From assembly GCF_032154225.1 (NCBI RefSeq), contig NZ_JALDYF010000007.1:124001-188000 (forward strand): 64,000 nucleotides of DNA, given 5' to 3'. This DNA comes from Psychrobacillus sp032154225 (lineage in GTDB: Bacteria; Bacillota; Bacilli; Bacillales_A; Planococcaceae). Of the stretch, positions 43,832 through 53,154 are shown piece by piece. The first letter of the stretch is position 1. Each line of letters begins with the position of its first letter. Position numbers and translations under genes: made by a program. The notes below the pieces were generated by a model. The model worked only from the letters and a program-made list of their open reading frames with translations. It made no database searches and was not told the DNA's origin.

Positions 43832-44556
43832 ACAGTCACCTTACTTGTTCGAACACTTTGTTCGTTGAAAAACTCTTCAGTCTCTAAATCTCTCACTATT
43901 TTTCCATCGTCCATTAACCACACTCGTTCACTTACTTTTCTCGCCTGCTCGATGTCATGTGTCACCCATATAAAAGAAACTCCATCTTCTTTACTCATAT
44001 GCATCAACAGCTGTTCCACATGTTCTTTGCTTTTTTGATCGAGTGATGCAGTTATTTCATCTAGTAATAAAATGGCTGGTCTTAATAACAAGGAGCGAAC
44101 TAAAGCAACCCGTTGTTTTTCTCCGCCAGACAAATCTGTCGCTTGTTTTGCCCAGTCTAAATGCTCTAGCCCTACTTGGTTCATTAATTTTCGGGCAAAA
44201 TCTTCTTCAAATATGCTGCTATGTAATTTGCTAATCATTTTTAGATTATCTTCTATCGTTCCTGGAAGCATGACAGACTGTTGCGCAACGTAACAGATCT
44301 TCATTCGCCAAGTGCGGGCATCCATTTTTGTATAAGAAGTACCGTTAAAATGTATTTCACCACTATCTGCACTCTCTAACAAAGCAAGAATTCTTAACAG
44401 AGTGCTTTTTCCTTGTCCAGATGTTCCAAGTAATGTAACACGTTCAGACTTTTGAAGCGCCGCCGTTATATCAGAAAATAAGTGAGGACGTTTTGTTTCT
44501 TCTTTCGTATCCCAATAATTTTTCGTTACATTTTTTATTGCTAATAAAGATGTCAT
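43828..44556 (-). CDS. fetA: FetA-type ABC ATPase
   Basis: A 242-residue ATPase with Walker A GTSGQGKST (Q in place of the usual S/C), signature LSGGEKQR and Walker B ILLLDEITASLD. The ATG at 44556 overlaps the stop of the upstream acetyltransferase gene (ATGA) and is preferred over the frame start at 44571, since AAGGA lies 5 bases before it. Partner of fetB downstream. Confidence 0.88.
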   Translation of the reverse strand: MTSLLAIKNVTKNYWDTKEETKRPHLFSDITAALQKSERVTLLGTSGQGKSTLLRILALLESADSGEIHFNGTSYTKMDARTWRMKICYVAQQSVMLPGTIEDNLKMISKLHSSIFEEDFARKLMNQVGLEHLDWAKQATDLSGGEKQRVALVRSLLLRPAILLLDEITASLDQKSKEHVEQLLMHMSKEDGVSFIWVTHDIEQARKVSERVWLMDDGKIVRDLETEEFFNEQSVRTSKVTV

Positions 44557-45077
44557 GATTGTCCTTCCCATTCTTCTCTCAAAATCCCCATACGAATGGA
44601 ATCATAGAAAACTCCATTATAAAGACGACATTTACGCAACCTTGCTTCCATTGTCATTCCTAACTTCTCCCCTACTCTAATCATTCGCTCATTTCCTGAC
44701 CATGTTGTGTAGCCAACTCGAACAAGCGGCAGTTCATTAAATAAATGTGTAACCCACATACGAATTGCTTCTGTTCCAATTCCACTACTCCAATGTTTTG
44801 GGTCATAAATAATAATGCCCATTTCTAGCCATAGTGACGCTTCGTGCTCCCAGTAGTAACACAATGACCCCACTAGTTCGTTCTCTACATAAATTCCCCA
44901 ATAATCTTCTTGATTAATAAACTGATCTTTTTTTTCTAAAAATACTTCTAACGTTTGTGCCTCATAAGGATCATATGGTGCATCCCACTTTTTCCATTCT
45001 GGCACATCATCTTTTGCACTTAATTCCCATAATCGTTTTATTTCCTCTTCTACTACTGGTCTAATTGTTACTTGCAT
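44553..45077 (-). CDS. GNAT acetyltransferase, RimJ/RimL type
   Basis: About 174 residues with the acetyl-CoA motif (PKHWSSGIGTEAIRMWV) and closing ...LGMTMEARLRKCRLYNGVFYDSIRMGIL of the RimJ/RimL-type GNAT branch. GGAGGT lies immediately before the first ATG (45086), so the ATG at 45077 or the TTG between them is more likely. Its end overlaps fetA, an unusual coupling of an acetyltransferase to the FetAB exporter. Confidence 0.85.
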   Translation of the reverse strand: MQVTIRPVVEEEIKRLWELSAKDDVPEWKKWDAPYDPYEAQTLEVFLEKKDQFINQEDYWGIYVENELVGSLCYYWEHEASLWLEMGIIIYDPKHWSSGIGTEAIRMWVTHLFNELPLVRVGYTTWSGNERMIRVGEKLGMTMEARLRKCRLYNGVFYDSIRMGILREEWEGQS

Positions 45078-45228
45078 CAATTTCATGACCTCCGCCTTAC
45101 TTGCATATACATAATTTTATCATAATATCGGCAATATAGACTGTTTCCTTGATGAACTTTATTATGTTAGAGTGTTATATAACAAAAGTATTTAAGCAAT
45201 TTAAATGGAAAAAAGGAGTGCAACAACT

Positions 45229-46584
45229 TTGGGTGGCAATCAGCAATTACAACGTGGGTTAGAACAACGACATATCACCTTAATGTCTTTAGGAGCAGCA
45301 ATTGGAGTTGGATTATTTTTAGGATCTGCAACAGCGATTAAATTAGCTGGGCCAGCAATTCTTATCTCCTATGTAGTTGGGGGTCTCGCCATTTTGATCA
45401 TTATGCGTTCACTTGGGGAGATGGCTGTACATAATCCTGTAGCTGGATCTTTTAGTAGATATGCTAAAGATTATTTAGGACCTCTTGCAGGCTATATTAC
45501 AGGATGGAATTATTGGTTTTTATGGGTAGTTACTTGTATGGCGGAGATTACAGCTGTAGGAGTTTATATGCAAATGTGGTATCCAAATACACCTAGTTGG
45601 ATATGGGCATTAGCCGCACTTGTATTGATGACATTAATTAATTTAATAACGGTGAAAGCTTATGGAGAATTTGAATTTTGGTTCGCACTTATTAAAATTG
45701 TTGCCATTATTGCAATGATTATTGTCGGACTAGGCGTCATTATTTTTGGTGTAGGAAATGGCGGAATTGCGGTAGGAATAAGTAACTTATGGTCAAATGG
45801 TGGCTTTGCTCCAAATGGGGTTACTGGTATTCTTATGTCCTTACAAATGGTTATGTTTGCATACTTAGGAGTAGAAATGATTGGTGTCACTGCCGGAGAA
45901 GCAAAGAATCCAAAAGTAGTTATTCCTCGTGCTATTGATACTGTCTTTTGGCGTATTTTACTGTTTTATGTTGGGGCATTATTTGTTATTATGTCCATTT
46001 ATCCATGGAATGAAATTGGTGAAAATGGAAGTCCTTTCGTATTAATGTTTGAAAAAATCGGCATTGGGCCAGCTGCTGGCATTATTAATTTTGTTGTATT
46101 AACAGCTGCATTATCAAGTTGTAATAGTGGAATTTTCAGCACTGGGCGTATGTTATTTAATTTAGCAGAACAAAAGCAAGCATCTGCTTCTTTTAAAAAG
46201 ATTAGTAAAGCAGGTGTTCCTTCAAAAGCAATTGTGTTCTCTGCTTTTTTATTGTTAATTGGGGTAATTTTAAACTACCTTGTTCCTGAAAAAGTATTTA
46301 TATGGGTAACGAGTATTTCGACGTTCGGTGCAGTTTGGACGTGGGGAATTATTTTATTATCCCAATTAAAATTCCGAAAAACGCTAACAAATGCGGAAGT
46401 TTCTCGACTATCGTATAAAGCATTATTTTACCCAGTCGGATCTTATTTAGCACTTGGCTTTTTACTTTTAGTACTCGGGCTTATGGCATATTTCCCTGAA
46501 ACACGTATTGCATTAATCGTAGGACCTATTTGGATCATCGGATTGGTGTTTAATTATTATAGAAAAGGATTCCATAAGCGGTAG
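45229..46584 (+). CDS. Amino-acid permease (APC family)
   Basis: A 451-residue, 12-TM permease of the amino-acid transporter subfamily: N-terminal LEQRHITLMSLGAAIGVGLFLGS (substrate loop in TM1), GEMAVHNPVAGSF, and the AGEAKNPKVVIPRAI loop. Related to the ProY/YtnA/RocE group. Substrate not determined. The frame opens at an ATG at 45205, but AAGGAG lies inside it at 45212, so the TTG at 45229 is the likely start. Confidence 0.88.
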   Translation: MGGNQQLQRGLEQRHITLMSLGAAIGVGLFLGSATAIKLAGPAILISYVVGGLAILIIMRSLGEMAVHNPVAGSFSRYAKDYLGPLAGYITGWNYWFLWVVTCMAEITAVGVYMQMWYPNTPSWIWALAALVLMTLINLITVKAYGEFEFWFALIKIVAIIAMIIVGLGVIIFGVGNGGIAVGISNLWSNGGFAPNGVTGILMSLQMVMFAYLGVEMIGVTAGEAKNPKVVIPRAIDTVFWRILLFYVGALFVIMSIYPWNEIGENGSPFVLMFEKIGIGPAAGIINFVVLTAALSSCNSGIFSTGRMLFNLAEQKQASASFKKISKAGVPSKAIVFSAFLLLIGVILNYLVPEKVFIWVTSISTFGAVWTWGIILLSQLKFRKTLTNAEVSRLSYKALFYPVGSYLALGFLLLVLGLMAYFPETRIALIVGPIWIIGLVFNYYRKGFHKR

Positions 46585-46625
46585 AATAGATTGATCGATT
46601 ATCGAAGAAGTTCGATTGATTCCAC

Positions 46626-46663
46626 AAAAAGCCCTTCATTTCACTCGAAATGAAGGGCTTTTT
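46626..46663. terminator. Bidirectional terminator between convergent genes
   Basis: A perfect 16-bp stem (AAAAAGCCCTTCATTT with AAATGAAGGGCTTTTT), 6-base loop. It serves the permease gene and the minus-strand yuxL. Confidence 0.95.
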
Positions 46664-46668
46664 CATAC

Positions 46669-48645
46669 TCAAATATATTTTTCAAACCAACTAGTAATTT
46701 GCTCTAGTCTTGTTAAGCGTAAATTTGGTAAACCAGTTCGTGATAAGTTATGATCTGCTTGTGGGAAGCGGACGAAGCTTGTCTCTTTCCCCATTCCCTT
46801 TAACGTAATATACAGTTGCTGTGCTTGTTCAATTGGGCAACGGTAATCATTTTCACTATGCAAAATAAGTAATGGTGTTTCCACATTCGCAGCATATTTC
46901 AGCGGAGAGTGATTCCATAGCTTATCGATATCGGTCATATCTGTTCCAATTTGCCATTCACTAAAATAATAGCCAATATCCGATACACCATAAAAACTAA
47001 TCCAGTTTGAAATAGATCGCTGTGTCACGGCAGCTTTAAAACGATTTGTATGTCCAACAATCCAGTTCGTCATAAATCCACCGTAGCTTCCGCCAGTTAC
47101 TCCAAGTCGCGTTTCATCAATCCAATTATTTTCTTTCAACACAAGATCCAGTCCAGCCATGATATCTTTATAATCTCCACCGCCGTAATCTCCTCGAACA
47201 GCATCTACAAATGTTTGACTATAGCCATGACTTCCACGAGGATTCACATATAGCACCCCATAACCACCAGCTGCCAATAACTGTAACTCATGGAAAAATG
47301 TATTTCCATACATCGCATGTGGTCCTCCGTGTATTTCGACAATTAAAGGATATTTTTCTCCTTCTACATATCCCACTGGTTTCATTAGCCAACCATGCAC
47401 ATCCCACTCATTTGCACCTTGATACACAATTGCTTCTGGTTCGACAATCTCGACTTCATTTATAAAAGATTCATTGAAGTTTGTAAGAGCAGTTCTTTCA
47501 CCAGTCGCTAAATTTTGCTTAAATAATTCCCCGGGAAATATTGGGTTGCTCGCTGTTACAAGTGCAAACGTTCCTGAAGCGTCGACATCATATCCATAAA
47601 CATGCTCATTTTCTACAGTAGCTGGATATAATTCTCCTTCTAAAGTAGCGAAATAAAGACGAACATCTCCCATAGTTGATACTTGGAAATACAAATGATT
47701 AGCATCTGTCCAAACTACATCAGGTGCAGCTGCTCCTTGTTGGAAGTCTGCAACTGAATAATCACCAACTGGTGCATCCATTCCTTCTGTTAATACTTGG
47801 CTAATACCCGAGCCCACTTCATATACAAAAAGTTCAGCCTGTGTTGCATTTTTGAACATTTGTGTCATTCCAACAAAAGCAATATACTGATCATTTGCGG
47901 AAAATGCGGCTCCTCCAAAATAACCTTCTTCATTTTTAATAATTGTTTCTTCTTTTGTTGCTATATCAACTAGTAACAAAGGCTGGCGGAATGAAAAATC
48001 TTGATTTTCATCACGATTGACACCAACGACAAGCTTTTTCCCATCATGAGAAATCGTTTGTAAATTATACTGATAATTACCTTCTGTAAACTGTGTCAAT
48101 TGTTCTGTAGCTAAGTCAATCCACCCAATTTGTTTATACATATCTTTAGGTAACAAACCAACGCCATCTGCATGATACTTCATTTTATCCACTACATAAG
48201 CTTCTGGTTGTTTCTTTTCCTCTTTTTCAGGCTTATCTGTCCAAGCTTTTCCTTCTTTTAAAGATGCAGAAAACCAAATATTTTCTCCACACGGGGACCA
48301 TAGAAAGCTTGAAACTCCATTTTCTAATTCTGTTAGTTTCTTTGCTTCTCCTCCACTTGTCGGCAAAATAAATAATTGATTCTTTTCTTCACGATTACTT
48401 AAGAACGCAATATATTTCCCGTCTTTTGACCATTGGGCAGATGAAACTCTTTCTTTTTTATGCGTCCATTGTGTAATTACTTCCGTGTCCAAATTGACAT
48501 GATATAAATACGCATAGTATGTATTATCTTTTTCATCCATTTGTGTTCGTATAAACACAGCTTCTTTTCCATTTGGTGCTATTACTGGACTTGCCACTGA
48601 GTGCAGTTTAAACAAATCTGCTGCTTCTAATTTTCTTTTTGTCAT
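46669..48645 (-). CDS. yuxL: S9 family peptidase (acylaminoacyl-peptidase-like)
   Basis: 658 residues: an N-terminal beta-propeller (about 1-390, repeated WSKDGKYIAFLSNRE-type blades) and a C-terminal alpha/beta-hydrolase domain with S520 in GGSYGG, aspartate in HSENDYRCP and histidine in ADHNLSR. This is the prolyl-oligopeptidase fold. B. subtilis YuxL has the same size and layout. No signal peptide, so it hydrolyses short or N-blocked peptides in the cytoplasm. Confidence 0.9.
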   Translation of the reverse strand: MTKRKLEAADLFKLHSVASPVIAPNGKEAVFIRTQMDEKDNTYYAYLYHVNLDTEVITQWTHKKERVSSAQWSKDGKYIAFLSNREEKNQLFILPTSGGEAKKLTELENGVSSFLWSPCGENIWFSASLKEGKAWTDKPEKEEKKQPEAYVVDKMKYHADGVGLLPKDMYKQIGWIDLATEQLTQFTEGNYQYNLQTISHDGKKLVVGVNRDENQDFSFRQPLLLVDIATKEETIIKNEEGYFGGAAFSANDQYIAFVGMTQMFKNATQAELFVYEVGSGISQVLTEGMDAPVGDYSVADFQQGAAAPDVVWTDANHLYFQVSTMGDVRLYFATLEGELYPATVENEHVYGYDVDASGTFALVTASNPIFPGELFKQNLATGERTALTNFNESFINEVEIVEPEAIVYQGANEWDVHGWLMKPVGYVEGEKYPLIVEIHGGPHAMYGNTFFHELQLLAAGGYGVLYVNPRGSHGYSQTFVDAVRGDYGGGDYKDIMAGLDLVLKENNWIDETRLGVTGGSYGGFMTNWIVGHTNRFKAAVTQRSISNWISFYGVSDIGYYFSEWQIGTDMTDIDKLWNHSPLKYAANVETPLLILHSENDYRCPIEQAQQLYITLKGMGKETSFVRFPQADHNLSRTGLPNLRLTRLEQITSWFEKYI

Positions 48646-48717
48646 ATTTCATCCTCTTTTCTTAAACGATTCTTTCATTTATTTCGACACTCGAAATCAT
48701 TTACCTTCTTTTTATTC

Positions 48718-48752
48718 AAAAAAAACTCCTTTCAAGAATCAAAAAGGAGCTT
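48718..48752 (-). terminator. Terminator after lcfB
   Basis: On the minus strand AGCTCCTTT pairs with AAAGGAGTT, followed by T7. Confidence 0.85.
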
Positions 48753-48765
48753 GCTTACTATTTTA

Positions 48766-50313
48766 TCACACCGGTTGTTCTTTCAATGAGCGACGTAAAA
48801 TTTTACCTGTCGTATTTTTAGGCAGTTCTTCTAAAAACTCAATACGCGTTGGAACTTTGTATTTAGCTAGCTTTTCTGCACAGTATTCACGCAATTGCTC
48901 TTCTGTCAACGCTGCATCTTTTTTCACGACGAATGCCAATACTTCTTCTCCAAAGTTTGGATCAGGAATACCAACGACCGCCGCTTCTACAATACCTGCA
49001 TGCTCAAATAATACTTCTTCTACTTCCCTTGGGTACACATTATATCCGCCAACGATAATCATATCTTTCTTGCGATCAACAATATAAAAATATCCTTCTT
49101 CATCTTGTCGTGCAAGATCCCCCGTATATAGCCAGCCATCGCGAATAGCATTTTCCGTTTCTTCTGGCATTTTGTAATAACCCTTCATCACATTTGGCCC
49201 TTTTACGATAAGCTCTCCTACTTCACCAACCGGAACTTCTTCTCCTAGCGCATTGACTACTTTATTTTCAACATTAATGATTGATTGCCCAATAGAACCA
49301 GGTTTCCGTTCGCGATCAATTGGATTGAAGCAAGTAACTGGAGATGCTTCCGATAATCCATATCCTTCTGAAATACGCACTTGAAACTTATCTTCAAAAT
49401 TATGAAGAAGTGCAACTGGCAATGAAGAGCCTCCTGAAATCGCCAAACGAATTGTTGAGAAGTCCTCTATATTTGCTTCTGGGAATTGATATAAGAAATT
49501 ATACATCGTCGGAACACCAGCAAATATCGTTGCTTTTTGTTCTTTCGCAATTTTAAATACTTCTTGTGGACTAAATCTTGGTACTAACAATAATGTAGCA
49601 CCTACTAATAATGGTGCATTCACAACAACTGTTAAAGCAAACACATGAAAAACAGGTAATGTCGTAATCACACGATCTTCTGTATTAATACTCAAGTATT
49701 CCGCAACATCTCTTGCATTAGAATAAATATTCTTATATGTAAGCATTGCACCTTTTGGATGACCCGTTGTACCAGAAGTATATAAAATAATCGCCGTATC
49801 ATCTTCTGAAACTTCTACAGGTGTAACATTAGGTGCAGTAGTAGAAAGTAAAAATGTAAACGATTTCACTTTTTCTTTCAATTCAGCCGGAAGGACTGCA
49901 AGCTTTGCAGTTGTCTCTGGTTGAGTCTCACAAATAATATAATGTTTAACAGATGTGAATAAAGCATTTGCTTTTTCTACTAAAGGTAGCAATGCGTCTA
50001 ACGCAATAATCGCTTTTGCATCACTATTTTTAACAATATAACTAATTTCATCTGGTGAATAAATTGGATTGATCGGTACTGCCGTTGCCCCTATGCGCAT
50101 CGTTGCATACAAAGAAATTAGAAAATGAGGAGAGTTGCCAAGTAAAAACCCAACATTATCTCCTTTTTCAATACCTAAATTTTTTAACACCGTCGCAAAA
50201 CCTTCGATAGATCGATCAAATTCTGCGTAAGACGTATTTTCCCCCATGAATTGGTATGCAATTTTTTCTGGATGTTGCACAGCAATTTGTTGAACGCGTG
50301 AAACTAAACTCAT
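48766..50313 (-). CDS. lcfB: Long-chain fatty-acid--CoA ligase (LcfB/YhfL type)
   Basis: A 515-residue member of the ANL superfamily: AMP-binding loop YTSGTTGHPKGAM, then GYGLSEASPV, GWLYTGD and the catalytic lysine near the end in KNTTGKILRR. It activates fatty acids for beta-oxidation. The ATG at 50313 has GGGAG 8 bases upstream. The longer frame to 50355 would run through a FadR-type operator at 50337. B. subtilis lcfB (yhfL) is likewise FadR-regulated and near yhfH-lplJ. Confidence 0.9.
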   Translation of the reverse strand: MSLVSRVQQIAVQHPEKIAYQFMGENTSYAEFDRSIEGFATVLKNLGIEKGDNVGFLLGNSPHFLISLYATMRIGATAVPINPIYSPDEISYIVKNSDAKAIIALDALLPLVEKANALFTSVKHYIICETQPETTAKLAVLPAELKEKVKSFTFLLSTTAPNVTPVEVSEDDTAIILYTSGTTGHPKGAMLTYKNIYSNARDVAEYLSINTEDRVITTLPVFHVFALTVVVNAPLLVGATLLLVPRFSPQEVFKIAKEQKATIFAGVPTMYNFLYQFPEANIEDFSTIRLAISGGSSLPVALLHNFEDKFQVRISEGYGLSEASPVTCFNPIDRERKPGSIGQSIINVENKVVNALGEEVPVGEVGELIVKGPNVMKGYYKMPEETENAIRDGWLYTGDLARQDEEGYFYIVDRKKDMIIVGGYNVYPREVEEVLFEHAGIVEAAVVGIPDPNFGEEVLAFVVKKDAALTEEQLREYCAEKLAKYKVPTRIEFLEELPKNTTGKILRRSLKEQPV

Positions 50314-50336
50314 ACTCTCGTCTCCCATCTTATATT

Positions 50337-50354
50337 TGAATGAATATTCATTCA
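50337..50354. promoter_or_regulatory. FadR-type operator upstream of lcfB
   Basis: TGAATGAATATTCATTCA is a perfect 18-bp palindrome fitting the B. subtilis FadR (YsiA) operator pattern TGAATGA-N-TA-N-TCATTCA. It lies 24 bp upstream of the chosen lcfB start. This predicts repression relieved by long-chain acyl-CoA. Confidence 0.85.
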
Positions 50355-50420
50355 TTACCCCATATTCATTATATAAGAAAAGTTTTGACTATTCAATAAG
50401 AAATCAAATTGGGCAAATTT

Positions 50421-50463
50421 AAAAGCGTGTTGTAAGCAATTTCGCTCCTCTCAACACGCTTTT
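50421..50463 (-). terminator. Terminator after the BceB-like permease gene
   Basis: AAAAGCGTGTTG and CAACACGCTTT form an 11-bp perfect stem, followed by TTTTAAATTT on the minus strand. Confidence 0.8.
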
Positions 50464-50474
50464 AGTTTGTTTTC

Positions 50475-52406
50475 TCACGATGCCCTAATATGTGCAATAT
50501 ATCTCCATCTAATCAAATAAAAATACGAAACTTGAATAATTGTGAAAGCAATTAACACGAGCAACATTTCCATTGCAATCGATATAGCTGCTAAATCTAC
50601 CCAAAAAGCTTGTAAAAAGAAAAAGGAAAATGTACTATGCACCATTGCAAGACCCCATGGTAAAAAGAATTGAGGAATTAACTGCCGATTTACAAGTTTC
50701 ACAAGCTCTGGTTCCGTCACACCCATTCTTCGCAAAACATCATACAATTTCTTGTCCTTTTCCAAATCTGTATACAGCTTAAAATAAACAAAACTTCCCG
50801 CTGCAAGCAATAATACAGCTGCAACTAATAAGCCAGTAAATAATAATAAAGAAAAAGTCGCACGAATAATTGAATAATTCAAACCAGGATTTTCAAAATA
50901 AAAAGGATTAGGATTCACATTAGATGTTCCCACTGAGTGAACAATAATATTATCCAGCTCAGCTCCTATATCTTTTGTTCGCAGCCATTCCGATACATGA
51001 AAAGTATAAAAAGTAGCATTCGACTCTTCTATTCCAAACCCCGCTAACGGCTCTGTCACTAACAAATAATCCAAATCATTTAAAATAATAATTGGAGTGT
51101 CCATCGCAAACGCAGGAAATATTGGATAATTATAATTCCCTTTTATATAAATAGGAACACTACTTTCCTCCAATACGAATTGCTCTTTTGATTGATTTTC
51201 ATCTTTATATTGCGCACTACCTAAAATGAATGCTTCTCCTTCATTCAACGTAATGATTGGATATTTGAGTGAAATCGCTAAACTATTAACATCCGATTCT
51301 CGAATAATATTTACTACTTCACGAGTATTAGATGATGTTTGTTTTTTTAATCGAAACCTCACAAGATCATACGACAGATTTTCCTGTTGCAATTGATTCG
51401 TCAATTGCATTAAATGGTTTTCTTCAAATGGATTATCCCAATCACTCGAGTAAAATAAGCTAACTGGATGTGTTGCTCGGTACTGAGCAGTAAAAGTCGA
51501 AAAAGAAGTAACTACACCAACTGATAAAAAAGCAATTGTGGAAACAATCGTCACAACAAAAAACATGCGAGAATTTTCACGGATTTTAATCGATGCTTCT
51601 GCAAATGCAACTAACCGGAATGGATGCCAATAAAATTGTTTTCTTTTGCGAATTTGTTGCAGTATATACAAAATACTATCCGTAAAAAATAAATACGTTC
51701 CAACAAGCGCAAGTAAAATGATAATAACCGCAACCCATATTTGCATATGAAACACAGAGAAAATAACAAGACTATAAGCCATAAAAAGCATAGCTAATCC
51801 CATTATTGCCTTCCACCTTTTATACCCAACATCTCCATCACTTTTCCAATATCCCTTCAACAATTGGGTAATTTCTTTCTTCCGAATAAATACAACACCG
51901 CTAATCGAAATAGTAATAAATAAAGATAAAAAAACAAAAATCGTTAATGCAAATGGTTTCCAAGAAAGATATAAAGGTAAGCTATCCAATAAAAACAACT
52001 CTTGAATAATCATAAAAAAGTACTTAGAAAAAGAAAAACCGAAAAAAATTCCAACTGTAATCGAAATAAATCCTAAAATCATCGTTTCTAAAAATACGAG
52101 CCGATTCAATTGATACTTTTCCATCCCTAAATTCAGTAATATTCCAAACTCCTTTGACCTCGCTTGTAAGAACGCGCTCATCGAATAGAACAAAAAGAAT
52201 AATGTAAAGATGATTAATATAATTTCAGCAATAAGCATGCCACTAAAAGCAATATTTCTTAAAAACTGATCTTCAATATTCGGGTGAAACATAAGCATCG
52301 AATAAATAAAGAAAACGACTACTGAAAAAATACTCGCCATAAAGAATGCGGCATACACTCGACTATTACGTATAACATTATGATAAGCGAATTGTCGAAA
52401 GGTCAT
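50475..52406 (-). CDS. BceB-type ABC permease
   Basis: A 643-residue permease with ten hydrophobic segments in the BceB layout: two at the N-terminus flank, FtsX-like units, and a ~200-residue extracytoplasmic domain (about 310-520). The opening MTFRQFAYHNVIRN...YAAFFM is typical. Such permeases detoxify cell-wall-active peptides and signal to the neighbouring kinase. The ATG at 52406 overlaps the end of the ATPase gene by 29 bp. Confidence 0.88.
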   Translation of the reverse strand: MTFRQFAYHNVIRNSRVYAAFFMASIFSVVVFFIYSMLMFHPNIEDQFLRNIAFSGMLIAEIILIIFTLFFLFYSMSAFLQARSKEFGILLNLGMEKYQLNRLVFLETMILGFISITVGIFFGFSFSKYFFMIIQELFLLDSLPLYLSWKPFALTIFVFLSLFITISISGVVFIRKKEITQLLKGYWKSDGDVGYKRWKAIMGLAMLFMAYSLVIFSVFHMQIWVAVIIILLALVGTYLFFTDSILYILQQIRKRKQFYWHPFRLVAFAEASIKIRENSRMFFVVTIVSTIAFLSVGVVTSFSTFTAQYRATHPVSLFYSSDWDNPFEENHLMQLTNQLQQENLSYDLVRFRLKKQTSSNTREVVNIIRESDVNSLAISLKYPIITLNEGEAFILGSAQYKDENQSKEQFVLEESSVPIYIKGNYNYPIFPAFAMDTPIIILNDLDYLLVTEPLAGFGIEESNATFYTFHVSEWLRTKDIGAELDNIIVHSVGTSNVNPNPFYFENPGLNYSIIRATFSLLLFTGLLVAAVLLLAAGSFVYFKLYTDLEKDKKLYDVLRRMGVTEPELVKLVNRQLIPQFFLPWGLAMVHSTFSFFFLQAFWVDLAAISIAMEMLLVLIAFTIIQVSYFYLIRWRYIAHIRAS

Positions 52407-53154
52407 TAACGTTACCACCTAGCAGCGAAAGAAGATTTAATATTCTTTGGAAAAAGGTTTGTCTTCTGTCATCTTTATATATTTCATTAAAATATTGTCC
52501 ATCTTTAATAAACAACACGCGATCACAATAGCTCGCAGCAATCGCATCATGTGTCACCATAATAATTGTCGTCTGTCTCCGCTTATTTACTTCCGTTAGT
52601 AGCTCTAATACATCCCGTGCTGCTTTTGAATCGAGATTACCAGTCGGTTCATCGGCAAGAATAATCGATGGTTCATGTATTAAAGCTCGACCAATCGCTG
52701 TTCTTTGTGCTTGTCCCCCTGATATTTCAGCAGGGCGCTTATCTAATATTGGAGTCAAATCTAGTTGCTCTGCCAAAATTGCCACTTTCCTTTTCATCGT
52801 TTCAACTGGCTGTCCATCTAAAGTTAATGGTAAAATCATATTTTCTTCCACTGTTAAAGCTGGTAACAAGTTAAAATCTTGAAATACAAATCCAAGATGC
52901 CTTCTTCTAAAAAGTGCTAAATCATTTTTAGTCAAATTTATAGGATTCGTCCCATCGATGAAAAGCTCACCAGATGTTGGGGTATCAATTGTTGAAATCA
53001 TATTAAGTAAAGTTGTTTTCCCGCTACCAGAAGGCCCCATTATTGCTAAAAATTCTCCTTTTTCTACTTCAAAGCTTAGCTGATTGACCGCAAGATGTGC
53101 TACTTTTCCCTCATATACTTTAGAAACCTCATCCAATATTAATATCGACATCAT
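52378..53154 (-). CDS. BceA-type ABC ATPase
   Basis: A 258-residue ATPase: Walker A GPSGSGKTT, signature ISGGQAQR, Walker B IILADEPTGNLD, and a C-terminal extension after the H-loop (MVTHDAIAASYCDR). Its start overlaps the kinase gene by 26 bp, with GGAG upstream of two ATG codons (53154, 53151). Partner of the BceB-like permease. Confidence 0.9.
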   Translation of the reverse strand: MMSILILDEVSKVYEGKVAHLAVNQLSFEVEKGEFLAIMGPSGSGKTTLLNMISTIDTPTSGELFIDGTNPINLTKNDLALFRRRHLGFVFQDFNLLPALTVEENMILPLTLDGQPVETMKRKVAILAEQLDLTPILDKRPAEISGGQAQRTAIGRALIHEPSIILADEPTGNLDSKAARDVLELLTEVNKRRQTTIIMVTHDAIAASYCDRVLFIKDGQYFNEIYKDDRRQTFFQRILNLLSLLGGNVNDLSTIRLS

